Shown here: in pieces, positions 12,371 through 18,281 of the stretch
How the letters are laid out: every line of letters begins with the position of its first letter
How positions within the stretch are numbered: position 1 is the stretch's first letter
DNA from: a virus
IMG/VR virus record: IMGVR_UViG_3300019776_001028
Coordinates: 1-41,571 of that record
Length of the DNA stretch: 41,571 nucleotides
Reading direction: 5' to 3' (one strand)
Translations under genes and position numbers: made by a program
Notes under the pieces: model-generated
The model's database searches: none
Told to the model about the DNA's origin: nothing
What the model saw: only the letters and a program-made list of their open reading frames with translations

Positions 12371-13382
12371 TTTCATTGGCTATGCTGGCCGTCATTAATG
12401 GTGGTACACTCATTCCGCATACATACCGAACATCGGCACCGCAATAATCAAAATCAGTTGGAAAACTGCTCATTCTTGAATATTCAGTATCATTCAGGTT
12501 CCGCACCTCTTCATAATAGACCGTTGTGCCGCTACTGGTAAGCGTAGGTGGCACACTATCATTATAAAGTACACTTGTACTGAAAAAGGCATTATAAGTG
12601 CTTAAATTCCTGTATTTAGCATCGGCAAACTTTAAATTCTGGTCTCCACGTTCCACAAAAGGCCATCGCAATTGTATGGATGGCCACAATGGTTTGTGTG
12701 TTGTAGAACCTTTGTCTACCACGCTCCCAAACTGAATGGGTTTTTCGTTGAATACAGGCTTCAAATCAGGTAAATTCAAATCCTTGCGCCTTGCAATGAA
12801 AAAAATGCGCTCACGGGCTTGCGGTACGCCCATGGTGGCACTATTGAGTTGAAATATCTGAACTTCGTACCCTATTTTATTTAATCGCTCGACAATTTTA
12901 ATAGTGTACCCTTTAGCTCTACCGGCCACAATGCCACAAACATTTTCTAAAATAGCCACTTTTGGGCGAAGCTTTGCAATAGTATCGCAATACACAAACA
13001 CCAGATCATCGAGCGTTTGTTTTTGCTGTCCTTCCCGGAATACTTTTTCTACTCCCCATCCCTTTTCTCTTTTGCCCGACATTGAGAATGTGCTACACGG
13101 TGGCGAGCCGTCTAAAATATCTAAATTATAAAGTTCACTGGGTAAATCAGTACGTTGGTTGAAATCCCGAATGTCCTCCAGATAAAAATATTTTGGATTG
13201 TGGTTGGTTTGGTAAATATGGCCCATTCGTTTGTCAATTTCTACGCCTCCCAAATGATTGAATCCTGCTAATTTATAACCCATCGTAGAGCCACCACCAC
13301 AAACAAAGGTTCCGAAAACGTTTAAACCATTTTTTGATGGGTAGTCATTTTGTTTTGTCCAATCGTATCTTAATTTTTTCAT
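12333..13382 (-). CDS. DNA cytosine-5 methyltransferase, canonical type
   Basis: Methylates cytosine at C5. Motif I is present in modified form (VFGTFVCGGGSTMGYKLAG, about 22-40). Motif IV is GSPPCSTFS (about 92-100) with the catalytic PC, motif VI is ENVCG (about 147), motif VIII is PQARERIFFI (about 188-197), and the C-terminal motif region is YSRMSSFPTDF. At 349 aa it is of normal length for a single-specificity enzyme. It is clearly different from the long enzyme at 5323-6903. It follows an adenine methyltransferase in the same operon, and no cognate endonuclease is present. Confidence 0.92.
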   Translation of the reverse strand: MKKLRYDWTKQNDYPSKNGLNVFGTFVCGGGSTMGYKLAGFNHLGGVEIDKRMGHIYQTNHNPKYFYLEDIRDFNQRTDLPSELYNLDILDGSPPCSTFSMSGKREKGWGVEKVFREGQQKQTLDDLVFVYCDTIAKLRPKVAILENVCGIVAGRAKGYTIKIVERLNKIGYEVQIFQLNSATMGVPQARERIFFIARRKDLNLPDLKPVFNEKPIQFGSVVDKGSTTHKPLWPSIQLRWPFVERGDQNLKFADAKYRNLSTYNAFFSTSVLYNDSVPPTLTSSGTTVYYEEVRNLNDTEYSRMSSFPTDFDYCGADVRYVCGMSVPPLMTASIANEIKKQWFGGVIPQ

Positions 13383-13452
13383 AGTCTTTTTTTATGGTGT
13401 CGATATCCAGTTCACGGTTCACAAAATCCCTCTGTTTCTTTCGCATTTTCAT
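13345..13452 (-). CDS. Small coupled ORF between the two methyltransferases (35 aa)
   Basis: An ATG at 13452 overlaps the adenine methyltransferase stop (ATGA), and the frame runs to 13345, 38 bp past the start of the cytosine methyltransferase. The peptide is highly basic and helical. It may be a real small protein, or a bridge that keeps ribosomes on the mRNA so that the cytosine methyltransferase ATG, which lies inside it, is reached. Expression is unproven. Confidence 0.4.
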   Translation of the reverse strand: MKMRKKQRDFVNRELDIDTIKKDYEKIKIRLDKTK

Positions 13453-14306
13453 GATCCGGTAGAATTTGAAGTCCATCCTTTATACAACATGATATCGGTA
13501 TAACTATTTTGGAAATTAACCTGGTTTTTTGTTTCTTCCCGAATTGCACCGTTAAAAGGATTTGACATTGGAGTTTTGGTTTCAATCCATTCGCACAATT
13601 CGATAATTGACGACTTATTGGAAGTGAAATAGAAATAATTTGTACCATCCAAAACCTGCAGCACATCCAAATAATCTTTGAGTTTCCAATAACTTTTGTA
13701 GGTACCGGTTTCAGTCGATAAATAAGGTGGATCAACAAGAAAAACCACGTTTGGACAATCTTTATATTTGTGGAATAATTCTTTGTAGTCAAGGCTTACC
13801 ACTTCCAGCCCGTCTAAATAACCCACCGCCGTGTAATTTGACTGTCTAACGGTGTTGTATAGGGTTTCTTTTTTCAATTGCTCTAATGACTGTACATATT
13901 TCATCGAAAATAAAACCGAACTACTCAAAGTGATATAGTCCACATAGCCGTTATTGTCTTCGAGTTCCACGCGTTCCATTACTTTGTCCCTGAACTCGTC
14001 AATTATTTTTTTATCGGCCGGGCTGTCTTTTAAAATTGCCCTCAGATCAGCGATAAGTTGATTGGTCTTATCGATGTTGGCCAGCCGTTCCGAATAGCTG
14101 TCAAAGTCGTTGTAAATTACTTTTGCACCGGCATAAACTTGCTTGACCGTGTGCGACAATAACCCACTGCCACCAAATAGATCGACATAGACGGCATCGT
14201 CTGGATAATTGGTTAAAGCATTTTTGAAATCTTTTAAAAACCTCCTTTTTTGACCCATAAACGGCAATGGTGCTGCCGTGTAATTTTTCTTTTTTTCTAA
14301 ATTCAT
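13449..14306 (-). CDS. DNA adenine N6-methyltransferase, D12 (Dam) class, copy 2
   Basis: D12-class motifs: PFMGQKRRF near residue 14, SAM-binding DLFGGSG (about 42-48), NDFD (about 66), and catalytic DPPY (about 157-160). 285 aa, normal for the class. Outside these motifs it shares little with the copy at 4442-5314, so it probably recognises another site and is not a recent duplicate. It is the first gene of the leftward methyltransferase unit. The + strand RNA gene at about 14342-14466 starts in the opposite direction from the DNA just upstream. Confidence 0.92.
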   Translation of the reverse strand: MNLEKKKNYTAAPLPFMGQKRRFLKDFKNALTNYPDDAVYVDLFGGSGLLSHTVKQVYAGAKVIYNDFDSYSERLANIDKTNQLIADLRAILKDSPADKKIIDEFRDKVMERVELEDNNGYVDYITLSSSVLFSMKYVQSLEQLKKETLYNTVRQSNYTAVGYLDGLEVVSLDYKELFHKYKDCPNVVFLVDPPYLSTETGTYKSYWKLKDYLDVLQVLDGTNYFYFTSNKSSIIELCEWIETKTPMSNPFNGAIREETKNQVNFQNSYTDIMLYKGWTSNSTGS

Positions 14307-14308
14307 TT

Positions 14309-14337
14309 TTTGATTGATAATTGATGATGTATCTTTG
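14309..14337 (+). promoter_or_regulatory. Bacteroidetes-type promoter for a small RNA
   Basis: TATCTTTG at 14330-14337 matches the -7 consensus TAnnTTTG exactly. TTTG at 14309-14312 provides the upstream element, with a 17-bp gap. A start about 6-7 bp after the -7 box falls at about 14343, where the first arm of the RNA's outer stem begins. No + strand reading frame follows. It lies directly upstream of, and divergent from, the adenine methyltransferase start. Confidence 0.65.
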
Positions 14338-14341
14338 TCGC

Positions 14342-14466
14342 CTCACAGAATTAAAATAGCAAAGCCAACGAATAAGAAGACATTAAATTTTGTCCTCCAA
14401 CTCGTTGGCTTTGTGCTAAAAATTAAAATTCTGTGAGAAGTTTTTAATTGTTGGAGGACTTTTTTC
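14342..14466 (+). ncRNA. Putative structured small RNA with loop-tail pseudoknot
   Basis: Outer stem P1 pairs 14342-14352 with 14427-14437 (11 bp, CTCACAGAATT). Inner stem P2 pairs 14361-14371 with 14402-14412 (11 bp), then TAGC/GCTA across a 2-nt bulge. The last 10 nt of the 30-nt apical loop (14392-14401, GTCCTCCAAC) are perfectly complementary to 14450-14459 (GTTGGAGGAC). That segment runs into six T's, so it can be read as a pseudoknot or as a terminator stem. A further CCTCCAA at 14471-14477 can pair with the same GGAGG, giving a competing hairpin. No open frame fits. A 5'-UTR role on the other strand for the methyltransferase is the main alternative. Confidence 0.6.
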
Positions 14467-14496
14467 CTTGCCTCCAAAGGATTTTATTAAGTTGTT

Positions 14497-14991
14497 TTAT
14501 GGTTCAAAATTCCATTTTTCGGGATTTAAGACCATTGGTTCGTGATTTTTCAATTCATAAAGAACATTCCAACCATACATGTTGTCGAAAATAGGCCCTA
14601 CTTTTTCGATTTTTACCGAATTGATATCGAACATTCCGAACAACCAGGAGCCGTTTGTTTTATTTTGGGTGACCAAATAAGAAATGATATCCAAGGCGAT
14701 ATTTTCCAATCTGTCCAATACTTCATTTTGCTTGTCGAAATTGCCTGCCTTGCCTGCAAAATCTAACAATAGAAAGGATATTTTACGACTATTGAAATTG
14801 GAAACCATTTTGGTTTGGCTTTCCAAGTCGCTAGAATGACTTTCTAGCAAAAAAGCTGGTGTGGAAACTCCAGAACGGAACTGCCCAATTATCTCATTCA
14901 TATCGAACCGATAAAATCCTTTGATGTCCACGTGTGCCGTGGCAATGTCTTCGTTAAATTTTACAATTTCACTATGTGTTTTTCTGGGCAT
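14497..14991 (-). CDS. Hypothetical phage protein, last gene of the leftward late operon (164 aa)
   Basis: No recognised domain. The C-terminal half (DRLENIALDIISYL, then VGPIFDNMYGWNVLYEL) has the alternating helix-strand look of small head-tail or tail-completion proteins in Bacteroidetes phages, but this is only resemblance. It overlaps the upstream gene by 20 bp. Its distal position after the lysis genes is unusual for a completion protein, so the role stays open. Confidence 0.55.
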   Translation of the reverse strand: MPRKTHSEIVKFNEDIATAHVDIKGFYRFDMNEIIGQFRSGVSTPAFLLESHSSDLESQTKMVSNFNSRKISFLLLDFAGKAGNFDKQNEVLDRLENIALDIISYLVTQNKTNGSWLFGMFDINSVKIEKVGPIFDNMYGWNVLYELKNHEPMVLNPEKWNFEP

Positions 14992-15706
14992 CTTTTGCGT
15001 CTTTTAGATTTTGTTCGAATTCTTCCAAGAAAGTATAAATGTTGGTCAATTTGGTTTGTTCGTGATTACCGAACTTGCCACCGGCCATTTGCAAAATGAC
15101 TTTACCAAAGCCATATTTTGAACCCGTTACCTTTTTGGTTGATTTTGGGAAAGCTTTTGGAAATCGTTTTACCAGATTGTTTTTGCTTCCAAAATAAGCC
15201 AGATCCACACGCAGTAAATCGGCGGCAGTAACTTTTTGGAAATACTTGATTTTATCCGGCAAATTGTTTTTGTCGAAAACTTCCCGTGGCTGTTTGGTTT
15301 TTGAATACAAAACGGCAGCCAAATAAATCAGGTAGTCTTTGTTTTGGGTTTGACGCCATTTGATGTGCAAATCATCGGCTACCGAGAATTCATCGGCCGT
15401 GAGATTTGTAATTTTGTCGAATGGTGCAAAATAGCCGTTTATTTCAGCTGGGAAAATAGTTCGATCGTTGGTTGTGTAGATAAAATCAAAATGTTTCTTC
15501 AGTTCTTTTATTGGAATTTGCGAAAGCACATAAGTCAGTTCCATTCTCTTTGAGAACTGCCACCAACGAATGTCAAGTAGAATTCGGAAACATTTTAAAT
15601 CAAAAGCAACGCCTTGTTTTTCGGAAAGCAAAAGTTTAGCCAGTTTTTTGAACTGGCCATCCGATAACTCGTTCCAAGATTTTGGAATTTTGATTTTGAT
15701 TGACAT
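14972..15706 (-). CDS. Hypothetical phage protein (244 aa)
   Basis: Starts with IKIPKSWNELSDGQFKKLAKLL, a pattern I associate with uncharacterised proteins of flavobacterial prophages. It is mostly helical, ends in a Lys-rich tail, and carries a basic segment near residues 175-205. TAATG coupling with the upstream gene at 15706 ties it to the late operon. Function unknown; a virion-assembly or chaperone role is possible. Confidence 0.6.
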   Translation of the reverse strand: MSIKIKIPKSWNELSDGQFKKLAKLLLSEKQGVAFDLKCFRILLDIRWWQFSKRMELTYVLSQIPIKELKKHFDFIYTTNDRTIFPAEINGYFAPFDKITNLTADEFSVADDLHIKWRQTQNKDYLIYLAAVLYSKTKQPREVFDKNNLPDKIKYFQKVTAADLLRVDLAYFGSKNNLVKRFPKAFPKSTKKVTGSKYGFGKVILQMAGGKFGNHEQTKLTNIYTFLEEFEQNLKDAKDAQKNT

Positions 15707-16077
15707 TATCTAATAAAATGTTCGGCAATGGTTTCGAGCGTGAATTCCGTACTGCCCAAAAATGAAGTCACTACTTGATCGAGAATGTTGTTTCCATCGA
15801 TGTCGATAAATTTGATTTGAAAACTGTCTTTGTTTTCGAAATTTTCGAACTTCAAAATTCCTTTTTTGAGCCATTTGAAATCCAACAATGTTGGTGTATT
15901 TGGAGCAAAAAATACAATTCGAAGTAATTCTTCGTCGATGTCAATATTTTCCTGAAGTTTGAAATATTGTTTTACAATTTCAATTTCTCTAGCATCTTTT
16001 ATAAAAAAAACGCCGTTGGATTCTTCGATTTTATATTTGAAATCGATTAAGCTAAAAGCCGGTGTGATTGGTGGCAT
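15706..16077 (-). CDS. Hypothetical phage protein (123 aa)
   Basis: Mixed alpha/beta protein without membrane segments or known motif. It lies 17 bp downstream of the spanin gene and is coupled (TAATG) to the following gene. It could be a small structural protein of the tail tip or a lysis-timing factor; neither is supported by a motif. Confidence 0.55.
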   Translation of the reverse strand: MPPITPAFSLIDFKYKIEESNGVFFIKDAREIEIVKQYFKLQENIDIDEELLRIVFFAPNTPTLLDFKWLKKGILKFENFENKDSFQIKFIDIDGNNILDQVVTSFLGSTEFTLETIAEHFIR

Positions 16078-16094
16078 AGTGTTGTTGTTTTTGA

Positions 16095-16673
16095 TTAATA
16101 AATACCGGATAAATACCCGATTATTTTTGTTTTATTTTTCCAAACCAAATAAATGCCGATAGGAATTAGCAGCCAAAGCAAGTTCCACATACTCCAAGAT
16201 TCTCGATCCACGTGAATTGCTTCAGCGGCTGTTTTGGCAGTGGCTTTGGCTTTTATGTTATTGCCCGCCGATTCTTTTTTGATTGATTTATTAGCCAACT
16301 TTTTGAAAGTGTCGGTTTTTGTGGCCGATTCCGTTTTTTTATTATTTTTTTCCGTTTTGGTCTCGGTAGTTTTTTTGGCGTTATTCAAAACCTGCTTTTT
16401 GCCCGAAGTATCTATATAACTGGCTTCCTTGGTAGGGTCTAAAGGCTCGATTACTTCCTTGACCGATTCGGTTTGGTCCTGGTCATTAACCGTCAGCTGT
16501 TGCGATTTTTTGATATTGGTTTCGCCGTTGGTTTCGGCAATTTCGGACTTGTCATTTTTTGACTTGTCCTCCATTTCGGTTTTGATGACTTCCTCGGTTT
16601 TGGTTTTGTCTTTTTTGACAGCGCCGCAGGAACAGAAAAGAATAAGCAAAGCAATAATTAAGTAATTTTTCAT
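16095..16673 (-). CDS. Probable one-piece spanin (u-spanin)
   Basis: The N-terminus is a lipoprotein signal with lipobox LFCSC (Cys about residue 16), which would place the mature end in the outer membrane. A 140-residue low-complexity stretch of Lys, Thr, Glu and Asn follows, then one transmembrane segment near the C-terminus (about 166-183, NLLWLLIPIGIYLVW). Outer-membrane lipid at one end and inner-membrane helix at the other is the defining layout of u-spanins, which fuse the two membranes in the last step of lysis. It is adjacent to the endolysin (1 bp apart), which supports the call. The low-complexity linker prevents a family match. Confidence 0.75.
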   Translation of the reverse strand: MKNYLIIALLILFCSCGAVKKDKTKTEEVIKTEMEDKSKNDKSEIAETNGETNIKKSQQLTVNDQDQTESVKEVIEPLDPTKEASYIDTSGKKQVLNNAKKTTETKTEKNNKKTESATKTDTFKKLANKSIKKESAGNNIKAKATAKTAAEAIHVDRESWSMWNLLWLLIPIGIYLVWKNKTKIIGYLSGIY

Positions 16674-16674
16674 T

Positions 16675-17121
16675 TTATGCAGTTTTTAAAAATTTAAGAG
16701 CATCGCTCAATTTATGTGTTGGTTGGCTATAAGGAGATCCTGGAAGCGAAGCCCAAACCTTGTTTGTTTTTTCGATGGCTTCCTCAAATTTTCCGTCGAT
16801 AATTAATTGATATCCTCCGGCTCTTTTTATAAGCCAAATAGCGATTCTATCCTGCCATTCGGGTGTAAATTCCGCTTCGGGATATTCTTTTTTGAACATT
16901 AACCACGTAGTATAAAGAACTTGGTATCTTCCTGCAGCTGTGCTGGTATAATTAGAAGCTTTGATTTTGATTTTTGGGTGTGATTTGTACCCAACAAAAT
17001 TTGTAAAGCCAAACAACTCGTTATAAGGTGTTTTTTGCCGATCAGTTCCTTCAGTAAATGTTATGAGCATTAGAAATTTTCTAATGTTATTGTTTAGGCC
17101 TTTTAATGCTATGGGTATCAT
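16675..17121 (-). CDS. Endolysin, phage lambda R-type transglycosylase
   Basis: Cleaves peptidoglycan at lysis. The signature of lambda R-like lysozymes is clear: ITFTEGTDRQ with the catalytic Glu, then YNELFGF, HPK, and STAAGRYQ..TTW. I choose the ATG at 17121 (148 aa) because it overlaps the stop of the upstream small membrane gene (TAATG); a start at 17154 would add 11 basic residues. There is no signal peptide, so it needs a holin to cross the inner membrane, and two candidates lie directly upstream. Confidence 0.88.
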   Translation of the reverse strand: MIPIALKGLNNNIRKFLMLITFTEGTDRQKTPYNELFGFTNFVGYKSHPKIKIKASNYTSTAAGRYQVLYTTWLMFKKEYPEAEFTPEWQDRIAIWLIKRAGGYQLIIDGKFEEAIEKTNKVWASLPGSPYSQPTHKLSDALKFLKTA

Positions 17122-17282
17122 TACTCTTTTTTGTTTTTTTCTAATAAATACCATCTTCTAATTGTATAGCCAATGGTTAGCAACAATGCCAATATTCTCA
17201 CGCCTGTTTCTAAATTTGAAAACGAAATGGCCATTGTGGTTCCGAATATCAAACTTGCTTTTAAATCGATTAAATTCATCAT
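17121..17282 (-). CDS. Small membrane protein in the lysis cassette (53 aa)
   Basis: A frame beginning ATGATG at 17282 encodes a hydrophobic N-terminal segment (about 8-22), a short polar turn, a second hydrophobic segment (about 28-42) and a basic tail (RRWYLLEKNKKE). Two membrane spans, a charged C-terminus and TAATG coupling to the endolysin fit a holin or antiholin. With the gene at 17325-17531 it may form a holin/antiholin pair. Confidence 0.55.
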   Translation of the reverse strand: MMNLIDLKASLIFGTTMAISFSNLETGVRILALLLTIGYTIRRWYLLEKNKKE

Positions 17283-17324
17283 ATTTTTTTTCATAATTAT
17301 GAAATTAGTATTCTGCCAGAAGCT

Positions 17325-17531
17325 CTATTTTTTATTGAAAAGCTTCAATATCAAATCTGGAATTGCTGTTGGCCGAATCATAAACATTAGCCCAACGAAT
17401 AGAATTATAGCTTCATTAGCATTGAATTCTAATGTGTTTGTAACATATTTACTTACTTGTATGGAAACTAAAATGATTCCCACGATGAGCCAAAACCAAT
17501 ATTTTACAGCTGTTTTGAAATTTTGTGACAT
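17325..17531 (-). CDS. Probable holin (68 aa, two membrane spans)
   Basis: Two hydrophobic segments (about residues 11-28 and 38-54) are separated by a short polar loop, with a basic C-terminus (KLFNKK). Size and topology fit class II holins, and it lies upstream of the endolysin and spanin in the same operon. Sequence identity cannot confirm this because holins are diverse. Confidence 0.65.
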   Translation of the reverse strand: MSQNFKTAVKYWFWLIVGIILVSIQVSKYVTNTLEFNANEAIILFVGLMFMIRPTAIPDLILKLFNKK

Positions 17532-17555
17532 AATTTATTTTTTAAAGTTTAAAAT

Positions 17556-17876
17556 TTATTGAATTGAATTAAGGCAATGATTTTTGTCTATCCTGTTCAA
17601 TTGGCGCACCAACCATTTTCCTTTAGATTTTAGCGTTTCATCACGTTGATTCTTGCCCAATGCACTCGATAGTGTTTCGCCTTCCCTTCCGAATTTATAC
17701 CCATTCGGCTCGATTAAAACTGAATTCCAAAACGCTCTAAACTCACGATTGGCGAAAATATCCAGGTTCTTGGCCGTGCTTTTGAAATACCCTTTTTTGT
17801 TGTCTACGTACCAATAATTGACAATCGTCAAAAAAAATATCAGTATCAGGGCAATGACGAATAATAGAAAACCCAT
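17556..17876 (-). CDS. Membrane-anchored protein near the lysis genes (106 aa)
   Basis: One N-terminal membrane anchor (about residues 2-21) is followed by a soluble basic domain (EFRAFWNSVLIEPNGYKFGREGETLSSALGKNQRDETL). Similar short membrane proteins precede holins in flavobacterial prophages. It is coupled (TAATG) to the upstream gene. It could be a lysis regulator; no direct motif. Confidence 0.55.
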   Translation of the reverse strand: MGFLLFVIALILIFFLTIVNYWYVDNKKGYFKSTAKNLDIFANREFRAFWNSVLIEPNGYKFGREGETLSSALGKNQRDETLKSKGKWLVRQLNRIDKNHCLNSIQ

Positions 17877-18271
17877 TAGCCCGGGATTAACATTGGGAAC
17901 ATTTCTAAAACCTCAGGAGTATAATCCCAATCGGATGGATTCAATTGATAGATTGTTTTTCCGCTTTCAAGAAGATTGGTTTGCGTGTCCAGCATCAAGC
18001 CAACAATGATTTTAAACCATTCCTTTTCGGCATAGGTCAATCCGCTTAAATCATAATTTGTTTCGATGTACGCATTAATTTGATTTTTCGTTTCGCTGCT
18101 ATACGTCACCGTTTTTGACTTCCAGGCGTTGTCGGGATTTGCATTATCCCAATCGATAACCAAATAATCTTGACTATCTTTTTTCATTTCTTGCGGGCGA
18201 GCTTCCAATCTGATTTGACCAGTTCTCTCATTACGATCACCGTAATTTATTGGCGTTTTTGTCTGTATCAT
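17876..18271 (-). CDS. Protein encoded directly after the tail fibre (131 aa)
   Basis: I start at ATG 18271, which lies just past the tail-fibre stop; the longer form from 18292 would overlap that gene. The sequence is acidic, with Trp-rich segments (VIDWDNANPDNAW) and a helical C-terminal half. Genes in this position often encode fibre-assembly chaperones or small receptor-binding accessories. That is inference from context only. Confidence 0.55.
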   Translation of the reverse strand: MIQTKTPINYGDRNERTGQIRLEARPQEMKKDSQDYLVIDWDNANPDNAWKSKTVTYSSETKNQINAYIETNYDLSGLTYAEKEWFKIIVGLMLDTQTNLLESGKTIYQLNPSDWDYTPEVLEMFPMLIPG

Positions 18272-18281
18272 AATTTCTTTT

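Noticed and set aside
4442-14306. Complete restriction-modification systems
   Set aside because: No endonuclease-like gene adjoins either methyltransferase pair; neighbours are small phage genes.
14342-14437. The inverted repeats as a MITE or insertion-sequence remnant
   Set aside because: The two stems are nested and split, a third pairing uses the loop, and no target-site duplication flanks them; a promoter and T-run fit an RNA gene better.
17173-17562. Rightward 129-codon frame through the lysis genes
   Set aside because: It is the reverse strand of hydrophobic holin-type genes, which produces artificial hydrophobic frames; the leftward genes have coupled starts and proper context.
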